From the NCBI GenBank assembly GCA_030653505.1, contig JAURZK010000145.1, positions 1-60,385 of the forward strand: DNA of 60,385 nt. Direction: 5' to 3'. A model generated the notes under the pieces. The model had not been told where the DNA came from, did not search any database, and was given only the letters and a program-made list of their open reading frames with translations. The translations under genes were made by a program, and so were the position numbers. Below, piece after piece: positions 54,394 through 60,385 of the stretch. This stretch comes from Rubrivivax sp. Lineage in GTDB: Bacteria; Pseudomonadota; Gammaproteobacteria; Burkholderiales; Burkholderiaceae_C. How positions within the stretch are numbered: position 1 is the stretch's first letter; every line of letters begins with the position of its first letter.

Positions 54394-56241
54394 TCAGCTC
54401 TTCACGTCGGCCGTCCACTGGCCGACGCGGAAGATCACGAACTCGGCCGGCTTCACCGGCGCCACGCCCACGAGGCAAATCATGCGGCCGTTGTCGAGGT
54501 CGTTCTGGCTCATGGTGGTGCGGTCGCAGCGCACGAAGTAGGCCTGCTCGGGCTTCTCGCCGAGCAGCGCACCGTCGCGCCACAGCACGTAGAGAAAGTC
54601 CTCGACCATGCGCCGCACGTTGGCCCACAGCCTTTCGTTGTTGGGCTCGAACACGGCCCACTGCGTGCCCTTGTCGAGCGTGTGCTCGAGGTAGATGAAC
54701 AGGCGCCGCACGTTGACGTACTTCCACTCGGGGTCGCTGCTCATGGTGCGTGCGCCCCAGACGCGGTTGCCGCGGCCGTCGAAGAAACGCAGGCAGTTCA
54801 CGCCCTCGGGGTTGAGCACGTCGTTGCGGCCCTTGTTGATGTTCATCTCGAAGCGCGTGAGCCCGCGCACCACCTCGTTGGCCGGTGCCTTGTGCACACC
54901 ACGTTCGATGTCGCTGCGCGCGTAGATGCCGGTGACGAAGCCGCTGGGCGGCAGCAGCAGGCGCTTCTGCGGCGCACCCTGGCTGGCACGTTCGGTGGGG
55001 TCGAGGATCTCGATCCACGGGTGGTACATGGCCGCGTACTTGCTGTCGAAGCGGCCGCGGAAATTGCGTATCTCGTTCATCGACGACTGCCGCGGCGCGT
55101 CGACCACGGCAATGCGGTAGCGCAGGCGTTCGGCGTGGCCGACCAGTGCGCTCGCGGTGGCGAACGACGTGTCGGTGTCGACCATGTCGCCGCTGTCGGG
55201 CAGCGCCACGATGGCGATGTCGTCGATGTCGCCCAGGGCGGCCAGGCCGGTGGCGGTCATCGTGGTGTCGTCGAGGTCGGCCTCGCGGCCGGCGAAAGCC
55301 ACGTCGTCGGGCATCGCGCCGTCGTCGGACGTGCTCAGCCGCGGGCTGGGGTTGCCGTGCAGCGCGGCCAGCAGGCGCGCGGGCAGGAACAGCGGCTCGG
55401 GGTCGGCGGGCGGCTCCGGGTCCCAGTCGAGCCAGACGGCGGCGTTTTCATCCTCGGGGTCGTCGAGCTGCAGGATCTTGCCGATGCAGCGCTTCTGGTC
55501 GGGGTGGGTGGCCAGTTCGTCGTGCACGTCGATGCGTTCGTCGTCCACCGTCACGCGCACGCGCAGTTCCAGCAGCTGCACGGTGTCGGTGAGCGCGGGC
55601 ACCACGGGCGCGGCATTGCGCACGAAGGTCTGCACACCGGCGGCGTCGACCTGCACCACGGCCGTCTGGGCCAGGCTGGGTGCGGCGTTGCCTATGGGTA
55701 TGGGGCCGGCGGCGGGGATGATCTCGACCACGGCGCCGTGTCGGGCCCGCTTGACCTGCAGCACGCCGTTGCCGGGGTCGAAGCCCAGGTTCTTCGAGCG
55801 CAGCACCTCGCAGGCCACGTGCACCTGCCCCATGACACCCGGCCAGCGCGCGCGCCAGGTGGCGGTGCCGCCGCCGGCGAGCGTGACGGCGCGGCGGGCG
55901 CAGCCGTCGTAGTCGGTGGCGGGGTTGTTCTGCACGAACACGCGCGACACGTACAGCCGCTGGCCGCCGTTGAGGAAGAACGCGCGCGCCGCGTGTGCCA
56001 GGTAGTTGATGCGCTCTTCGTTGTCGGGCCGCGTCGGCTCCAGCCCGCCGTAGACACGCTCGAATTCGGTGAAGCTGGTGATCAGCCGCGGTGCGTTGCT
56101 CGACGGCCCCCGCCGGTACCACACCGGCCCATAGCGTGTCAGCCCGGTCATGCCGGTGGTGCTGGTGGGCACGCCCTCCAGGCTCTTGGCGCGGAAGCTG
56201 ACCTCTTCAACGTACACGCCGGGGGAAAGGTATTCGGGCAT
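54394..56241 (-). CDS. Main tail-sheath protein (Afp2/3-like)
   Basis: A 615-residue sheath protein starting MPEYLSPGVYVEEVSFRAKS, with GMTGLTRYGPVWYRRGPSS. The conserved C-terminal core contains GVNCLRFFDGRGNRVWGART, RLFIYLEHTLDKGTQWAVFE and AYFVRCDRTTMSQNDLDNGR. It forms the contractile outer sheath. An AAAGGAAG ribosome-binding site lies just before the start. The long insertion at residues ~190-300 with charged repeats may be surface-exposed. Confidence 0.95.
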   Translation of the reverse strand: MPEYLSPGVYVEEVSFRAKSLEGVPTSTTGMTGLTRYGPVWYRRGPSSNAPRLITSFTEFERVYGGLEPTRPDNEERINYLAHAARAFFLNGGQRLYVSRVFVQNNPATDYDGCARRAVTLAGGGTATWRARWPGVMGQVHVACEVLRSKNLGFDPGNGVLQVKRARHGAVVEIIPAAGPIPIGNAAPSLAQTAVVQVDAAGVQTFVRNAAPVVPALTDTVQLLELRVRVTVDDERIDVHDELATHPDQKRCIGKILQLDDPEDENAAVWLDWDPEPPADPEPLFLPARLLAALHGNPSPRLSTSDDGAMPDDVAFAGREADLDDTTMTATGLAALGDIDDIAIVALPDSGDMVDTDTSFATASALVGHAERLRYRIAVVDAPRQSSMNEIRNFRGRFDSKYAAMYHPWIEILDPTERASQGAPQKRLLLPPSGFVTGIYARSDIERGVHKAPANEVVRGLTRFEMNINKGRNDVLNPEGVNCLRFFDGRGNRVWGARTMSSDPEWKYVNVRRLFIYLEHTLDKGTQWAVFEPNNERLWANVRRMVEDFLYVLWRDGALLGEKPEQAYFVRCDRTTMSQNDLDNGRMICLVGVAPVKPAEFVIFRVGQWTADVKS

Positions 56242-56275
56242 GGAAGCTTCCTTTCTGTGGAACGGGCCCTGGGGG

Positions 56276-57133
56276 CTAGATCAACAACACGGGTTGGCCG
56301 CGCAGCAGGCGGCCCAGGGGAAGGTTGACCACCCGTTCGCCCACCTGGGCGTAGCCGGCGGGCAGGGCCTCGCCGCGCAGCACGGGGTCGGTGTCGGCCA
56401 GGCTGGCGGGGGTTTCGATGGGCGCGTCCCAGAGCGGGTCCAGGCCCGGCAGCGAGACGTTGGGCGGCTGGGCTTCGGCGGCGGCAAACACCCGCAAGCG
56501 CACGCTGAGCAGGCTGCCCACGCCCAGCGCGGCGGGGTCGTGGCGCACGATGAGCAGGAACTCGCCGCGTTCGTCGCACATGGCACGCGCCACCACGGCG
56601 GACTGGGTCAGCAGCGGCTGGCCCGAGGGCACCGTGGCCCACACCCGCGCCCAGCGAGCGGGGCGCTGCTGTGGCAGCGGCGGTGCCCCCGCGGCGGCGC
56701 GCATCACGTGTGCACGCAGGCCGGTCACGGTCTGGCTGATCGGATAGGCCGCGGCCGGGAACAGGTGCGGCCGGCAGCCACGTGCGGCCGGTGCGGCGGC
56801 TTCGGCCGCGGCCAGCGTGGGCAGGCTGATCTGCAGCCGCCGCGGCACGAAGCGGCGGCGGTCGGCGTCGGGTGAGTAGAGTGACTCAACCTGGTCGAAC
56901 AGGCGCAGCGTCACCGTGCGCGCCTGCGGCGCGTAGTAGGCGTCGTAGAGAAGGGCCTGGCGGTTGCTGGCGTGGCGCAAGAAAGGCTGGCGGGGGTTGC
57001 CCAGCGGCGCGTCGTCGTGGGTCAGCATCACCGGCGTCAGCAGGGGCTGCTCGCGTGCGGCGTCGATGGCCTCGACGCCCAGCGCCAGGCGGTGCGCGCT
57101 TTCGCTGTAACGCGAGGGCAGCACCGTGTTCAT
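56276..57133 (-). CDS. Unassigned eCIS protein between DUF4255 and sheath genes
   Basis: A 285-residue protein with no recognised family. It is Ala/Pro/Arg-rich, likely beta-rich (VTLRLFDQVESLYSPDADRR, LISVRLRVF-type segments), and soluble without a signal peptide. It overlaps the DUF4255 gene by 4 bp and precedes the main sheath by 34 bp. Placement suggests a structural or assembly role at the particle end formed by the DUF4255 cap. That is inference. Confidence 0.7.
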   Translation of the reverse strand: MNTVLPSRYSESAHRLALGVEAIDAAREQPLLTPVMLTHDDAPLGNPRQPFLRHASNRQALLYDAYYAPQARTVTLRLFDQVESLYSPDADRRRFVPRRLQISLPTLAAAEAAAPAARGCRPHLFPAAAYPISQTVTGLRAHVMRAAAGAPPLPQQRPARWARVWATVPSGQPLLTQSAVVARAMCDERGEFLLIVRHDPAALGVGSLLSVRLRVFAAAEAQPPNVSLPGLDPLWDAPIETPASLADTDPVLRGEALPAGYAQVGERVVNLPLGRLLRGQPVLLI

Positions 57134-57726
57134 GCCGGCAGCGCTCCAGTGAGCGCAGTGACCACGTCGGGGTCGCGCTGGTCGACGGGCAGGCGCCGGC
57201 CGTCGATGCGTGTCACGCGGGCCACGTAGGGCACCGACAGGCGGTAGTCCACTGGCAGCGAGTCGAAGATGCGCATCAGCGATTCGGTGTCGATGTCCTC
57301 CAGCACGAGCTGCAGGGATTCGTTGGGCGCCCAGTCGCTGGCCTGCATCAGCAGCGGGCCGGCCAGGATGGGCGTGTCCTCGATGGCTTGCAGCGCGCGG
57401 CCCAGGATCAGGTGTTCGTTCTCGGCGTTGTTGGCCCAGGCGGTGATGAGGAAGTGCAGGTCCAGCGCCAGGTGCGAACGGCCGTCGTTCAGGCCCACGC
57501 CCGACCAGGCAGCGCGCATCGTCTTGTTGAAGTCGACGCGGTACAGGAAGATCGTCAGCGCCGGCCGCGCCACCAGCAGCGGCAGGTTGCTGGACTCGAA
57601 ATCCTCGGTGCGCACGATGGCCACGCTGGTGGGCGTGCCGGTGATGGGCTCGTCGTCGCGGAAGCGCAGCTCCAGCAGGCGGCGGAGGCTGCGCCCGGTG
57701 GCCGAGACACTGCGAAAGCCGGCCAC
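57130..57726 (-). CDS. DUF4255 tail-terminator/cap protein (Afp16/Pvc16-like)
   Basis: A 198-residue protein of the DUF4255 family. It has VRTEDFESSNLPLLVARPAL, LTIFLYRVDFNKTMR, HLALDLHFLITAWANNAENE and the C-terminal RLSVPYVARVTRIDG. Homologues cap the sheath and tube and set particle length. Its position at the promoter end of the operon is typical. It begins 2 bp after the DUF3467-like gene. Confidence 0.92.
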   Translation of the reverse strand: MAGFRSVSATGRSLRRLLELRFRDDEPITGTPTSVAIVRTEDFESSNLPLLVARPALTIFLYRVDFNKTMRAAWSGVGLNDGRSHLALDLHFLITAWANNAENEHLILGRALQAIEDTPILAGPLLMQASDWAPNESLQLVLEDIDTESLMRIFDSLPVDYRLSVPYVARVTRIDGRRLPVDQRDPDVVTALTGALPA

Positions 57727-57728
57727 GC

Positions 57729-57998
57729 TCAGCCTTCGCCGCCGGGGCCGTCGAGCGCGATCACGCCGTAACGGGTTTCGTAGTCGTTGATGCAGCCCTG
57801 CATCAGGCTGGCGAACTGCTTGACATGCGCAGGTGCCGCCACCAGCTGGGCGTGCACGAACTCGGCGCTGCCGTCGTAGACCTGGGCAAAGTCGAGCAGG
57901 AACTCGAGCCGGTTGAAGCCCACACGCAGGTGGTTGGCATAACGGCGTTCCTGGGGGGCACCTGCGGCGGCAGCGAGTTCGGCGGCGTACGGGTCCAT
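57729..57998 (-). CDS. DUF3467-like small protein, first gene of the eCIS operon
   Basis: An 89-residue protein with the DUF3467 pattern: NHLRVGFNRLEFLLDFAQVY, then HAQLVAAPAHVKQFASLMQ and INDYETRYGVI. DUF3467 proteins are small bacterial proteins of unknown role. Here it is the promoter-proximal gene, so it may be a regulator or assembly factor of the injection system (inference). No clear ribosome-binding site precedes ATG 57996-57998. The 5' leader from the proposed sigma-54 start would be about 43 nt. Confidence 0.75.
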   Translation of the reverse strand: MDPYAAELAAAAGAPQERRYANHLRVGFNRLEFLLDFAQVYDGSAEFVHAQLVAAPAHVKQFASLMQGCINDYETRYGVIALDGPGGEG

Positions 57999-58051
57999 GC
58001 GGGGTGGTGGGGTGTCAGGGCAGCGGGGCGTGGTGCGGCTACAGCCCGGAT

Positions 58052-58067
58052 TGCAAACACCGTGCCG
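58052..58067 (-). promoter_or_regulatory. Sigma-54 promoter for the eCIS operon
   Basis: On the minus strand, CGGCACGGTGTTTGCA agrees with the consensus TGGCACG-N4-TTGCA at all but the first base. GG (58066-58065) and GC (58054-58053) are separated by exactly 10 bases, the fixed -24/-12 spacing. The expected start is near 58041, about 43 bp before the first eCIS ATG. Confidence 0.72.
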
Positions 58068-58151
58068 TGCCCTGGCTTGTCGCGGGCGTCTACCTAAGTT
58101 GTTGTCGCAGCGAGGGTTTTTCGACCCGACCTGCATGCGGCAAGAGCCGGC

Positions 58152-58181
58152 GTGACAACACCGGTGACATGGCCTGTGACA
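58152..58181. promoter_or_regulatory. Three GTGACA repeats at 12-bp spacing (proposed activator-binding cluster 1)
   Basis: GTGACA begins at 58152, 58164 and 58176, exactly 12 bp apart. The cluster spans about -111 to -140 from the expected start site, a normal position for sigma-54 enhancers. Confidence 0.65.
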
Positions 58182-58234
58182 GTGCGCTGGCCTGGCCTGC
58201 CTCGTGAGCGGCCTGGCTTGCGCGCCCCCCCGCC

Positions 58235-58252
58235 GTGACAGTGCCTGTGACA
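58235..58252. promoter_or_regulatory. Two GTGACA repeats at 12-bp spacing (proposed activator-binding cluster 2)
   Basis: GTGACA begins at 58235 and 58247, again 12 bp apart. GTGACAGTGC is identical here and at 58176. Cluster 2 lies 83 bp from cluster 1 (start to start), about -194 to -211 from the expected start. Confidence 0.6.
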
Positions 58253-58329
58253 CCAGGCCACGAGGCCGGCCGAGCGGGCTCACCCGCAGGGCCGGGTTGC
58301 CGGCCGTGTGTAGCGGCGCCTGGCCTGGC

Positions 58330-59292
58330 TCAGTTCGCGCCGGGCGGCTCGTGCAGCGCGTACTTGCTGAGCTTGCGGTACAGCGTCATGCGCGACCAGT
58401 GCAGTTGCGCCGCTGCCGCCGACTTGTTCCACTTCGTCTGGTGCAGGGCCGCCAGCAGCAGCGCACGTTCATCCACCGGCTGCGGTGGTGCCGTGTGCGC
58501 GGTGACGTAGGTCGGCAGGTGGCGCGCGTGCAGCGCCCCGCCGTCCGCCTGCAGCGCGGCCGACTCGAGCACGTTCTTCAGCTCTCGGATATTGCCCGGC
58601 CAGGCGTAACGCAGCAGCGCGCGGTGCGCGGGCTCGCTGATGCCTTGCACGTGCAAGGCATGGCGCTGCGTGACCTCGGCCAGGAAGTGCCCGATGAGCT
58701 CGTCGAGGTCGCCGCGGCGTGCGCACAGCGGCAGCAGCTCGACGCGGGCAATGTTCAGGCGGTAATACACGTCCTTGCGGAAAAGGCCCGCCTGCACACG
58801 GGCGGCCAGGTCCTGGTGGGTGGCGGCGACGACACGCACGTCGACGACATCGGTGCGCAGGCCGCCGACGCTGAAGACCTCACCGGTTTCCAGGAAGCGC
58901 AGCAGCCGGGCCTGGGCCTGCGTCGCCATGTCGCCGATCTCGTCGAGGACCAGCGTGCCGCCGGCGGCCAGGCGGATCTTGCCCGGGTAGGCGGCATGGG
59001 CGCCGGTGAAGGCGCCGCGCGCGTGGCCGAAGAGTTCACTCTCGATCAGCGCTTCAGGCAAGGCGGCGCAATTGAGAGCCACGAAGGGCTGGTCGCGCCG
59101 CGGGCTCTTGGCGTGCAGGTAACGCGCCACCATGTCCTTGCCGGTGCCGGTCTCGCCGGTGACCAGCACCGTGGCACTGCTGCGGGCGATGCGGTCCAGC
59201 TGCTCGCGCAGAGCCACCATCACCAGGCTGCGTCCCAGCAGTTGGGGACTGGGCCTCGCGGGGCCGGTGGCCGGACGTGGGGTGGAAATCAT
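58330..59292 (-). CDS. Stand-alone sigma-54-dependent activator (enhancer-binding protein)
   Basis: A 320-residue protein. Only about 17 residues precede the AAA+ domain. That domain has Walker A GETGTGKD (46-53), the sigma-54-contacting loop GAFTGA (93-98), Walker B LVLDEIGDM (114-122) and the RYAWPGNIRELKNVLES region. A C-terminal Fis-type HTH follows (TKWNKSAAAAQLHWSRMTLYR). There is no receiver, GAF or PAS domain. PspF is the best-known activator of this build and is held in check by a partner protein. The gene points towards the eCIS operon, and its 3' end lies 332 bp from the first eCIS gene, on the far side of the GTGACA clusters. Direct control of the operon is a strong inference. The start MISTPRP at ATG 59292 fits. 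Confidence 0.9.
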   Translation of the reverse strand: MISTPRPATGPARPSPQLLGRSLVMVALREQLDRIARSSATVLVTGETGTGKDMVARYLHAKSPRRDQPFVALNCAALPEALIESELFGHARGAFTGAHAAYPGKIRLAAGGTLVLDEIGDMATQAQARLLRFLETGEVFSVGGLRTDVVDVRVVAATHQDLAARVQAGLFRKDVYYRLNIARVELLPLCARRGDLDELIGHFLAEVTQRHALHVQGISEPAHRALLRYAWPGNIRELKNVLESAALQADGGALHARHLPTYVTAHTAPPQPVDERALLLAALHQTKWNKSAAAAQLHWSRMTLYRKLSKYALHEPPGAN

Positions 59293-59477
59293 CGATGCGG
59301 ACGAACACCGTGCAGGGGGCTGCGCAGCATTTGCCCGCCGGCAGGCATCGGCAATCCCTAGCCCGTGCGCGCCCGGCGGGGGGCCGTGCAGCCGCGCGAC
59401 GTCACGTGCAACACCTGCTGAGTGGGTCGCAGGCCAGGCGTGGCCCGGAACGGCGCCCTGCGGCCGGTTACTCTTCT
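59293..59477. other. Intergenic region between gyrB and the sigma-54 activator gene
   Basis: 185 bp with GC-rich sequence. It must hold the gyrB 3' end and the activator's promoter. I see no clear -35/-10 or -24/-12 pair. A 10-bp stretch AACACCGTGC (59304-59313) also occurs in the eCIS promoter. Confidence 0.4.
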
Positions 59478-60385
59478 TCAGGCATCGATGTTCGCCGCCC
59501 GCAGCGCATTGCTCTCGATGAACTCGCGCCGGGGCTCCACCTCGTCGCCCATCAACATCGTGAAGACGCGGTCGGCCTCGATGGCGTCGTCGATCTGCAC
59601 CTTCAGCAACCGGCGCACGGTGGGGTCCATCGTCGTTTCCCACAACTGCTCTGGGTTCATTTCACCCAGGCCCTTGTAGCGCTGCCGGCCCACCGCGCTT
59701 TCGGCCTGGCCCATCAACCAGCCCATCGCGGCGCGGAAGTCGGCCACCTTCAGTTCCTTCATCTTCTCGCCTTCGCCGCGGCGCACCACGGCCTCGGGGC
59801 CCAGCAGGCCCAGGAAGGACGTGCCGGCACCGGCCAGTGCGGCGTAGTCGGCGCCGTGCACGAAGTCCTGCGTGATGACGCTGCTCTTGATGTTGCCGTG
59901 GTGGCGCCGGCTGATGCGCAGCAGGTGCTTGTCGCTGCGTGCATCGAACTCGGCGCTGACCATGGCGTCCTTCAAAGCCGCCTGCAGGGCCACGGCGCTG
60001 GCCTCGGCTGCGCCTGCGCTGTCCAGGTCCAGCGTCAGGCCACTGGCGATGGCGCGCACGGCATTCACGTCCATCCAGTTGCTCAGGCGTTCGGTCACGG
60101 CGTTGGCCACCAGGTAGCTGCGCGCCAGGGCTTCCAGCGTGGGGCCCTGCAAGGCGGGGCGGCCATCCTCGGTGGCGCCGCCGGGCCCGGTGCTGGCGCC
60201 GATGCCATCGGGGTGGATGGCTGCGCCATCCAGCGCCACGTTCAGCAGGAAGGCGTCGAGCGCCGGGCCGTCCTTCAGGTATTCCTCGTGCTTGCCCAGC
60301 TTCACCTTGTACAGCGGCGGCTGCGCGATGTAGATGTGGCCGCGCTCGACCAGCACCGGCATCTGGCGGTAGAAGAAGGTCAGCA
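59478..60385 (-). CDS. gyrB: DNA gyrase subunit B, C-terminal part (truncated by the window edge)
   Basis: About 301 residues remain, beginning within [20 protein letters not shown] (TOPRIM region end) and containing [14 protein letters not shown] and the conserved tail [20 protein letters not shown], then [18 protein letters not shown]. GyrB is the ATPase subunit of gyrase and negatively supercoils DNA with GyrA. The central ~165-residue insertion before the tail is typical of proteobacterial GyrB. gyrB is usually near dnaA-dnaN, so the origin of replication probably lies beyond the window end. Confidence 0.96.
   Translation of the reverse strand, partial: LTFFYRQMPVLVERGHIYIAQPPLYKVKLGKHEEYLKDGPALDAFLLNVALDGAAIHPDGIGASTGPGGATEDGRPALQGPTLEALARSYLVANAVTERLSNWMDVNAVRAIASGLTLDLDSAGAAEASAVALQAALKDAMVSAEFDARSDKHLLRISRRHHGNIKSSVITQDFVHGADYAALAGAGTSFLGLLGPEAVVRRGEGEKMKELKVADFRAAMGWLMGQAESAVGRQRYKGLGEMNPEQLWETTMDPTVRRLLKVQIDDAIEADRVFTMLMGDEVEPRREFIESNALRAANIDA

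Larger units (their letters stand above)
57999..58329. promoter_or_regulatory. Intergenic control region of the eCIS operon
   Basis: A 331-bp region between the activator gene and the first eCIS gene. It contains a sigma-54 promoter (58052-58067) and two clusters of GTGACA repeats (58152-58181 and 58235-58252). No open frame of interest and no intrinsic terminator were seen. Confidence 0.75.

Noticed and set aside
27801..57998. Prophage or type VI secretion system
   Set aside because: No capsid, portal, terminase, integrase or lysis genes were seen, and no TssJ/TssL/TssM membrane-complex or ClpV genes; DUF4255, LysM adaptor and DUF4157 point to eCIS.
59304..59313. Second sigma-54 promoter upstream of the activator gene, sharing AACACCGTGC with the eCIS promoter
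   Set aside because: The -24 GG and -12 TTGC elements are missing; only ten bases are shared.

Overview
This window comes from a high-GC betaproteobacterium, most likely order Burkholderiales (Rubrivivax/Ideonella/Roseateles-like). The composition, the bkdA1-bkdA2-bkdB and pcaF/pcaC-type catabolic genes and the style of the housekeeping genes suggest this; the genus is inferred. No rRNA, tRNA, CRISPR array or insertion sequence was seen.

Left part (1-7.5 kb): the end of a CheA/ChpA-type receiver domain, then a decayed two-component pair in which both the response regulator and the sensor kinase carry internal deletions. After these come a chloramphenicol-acetyltransferase-like gene divergent from an MFS transporter, a CaiB-type CoA-transferase, an M14 carboxypeptidase, a DUF3297 protein and a PcaC-like decarboxylase.

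Defence island (7.5-16.3 kb, minus strand): a type I restriction-modification operon, hsdR - nucleotidyltransferase - hsdS - AlbA_2/Schlafen-type ATPase - hsdM - NERD protein. hsdR is broken by one extra base in an A6 run. The target-recognition part of hsdS is less GC-rich than its surroundings.

Metabolic and housekeeping part (16.4-27.8 kb): a DnaQ-like exonuclease, an FmdB zinc ribbon, a PNPOx-fold protein, an extended SDR reductase, a large DUF349 protein, the branched-chain 2-oxoacid dehydrogenase genes bkdA1-bkdA2-bkdB, an AlgP/H1-like basic protein and the thiolase pcaF.

Main feature (27.8-58.0 kb, minus strand): about 22 tightly packed genes that encode an extracellular contractile injection system (eCIS, a phage-tail-like particle). 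They include two sheath genes, two tube genes, a LysM-type tube adaptor, a spike split into gpD-like and gpV-like genes, a gp25-like protein, baseplate J-like and P2-I-like proteins, an AAA+ ATPase, a DUF4255 terminator/cap protein and a DUF4157 metallopeptidase-like candidate effector, plus several proteins I cannot assign. Upstream of the first gene is a near-consensus sigma-54 promoter (GG-N10-GC), preceded by five GTGACA repeats in two clusters with 12-bp spacing. Immediately upstream of these is a stand-alone sigma-54 activator gene with no sensor domain. Together they look like a self-contained sigma-54 switch for the whole injection system. The window ends inside gyrB, so the locus probably lies close to the chromosomal origin.
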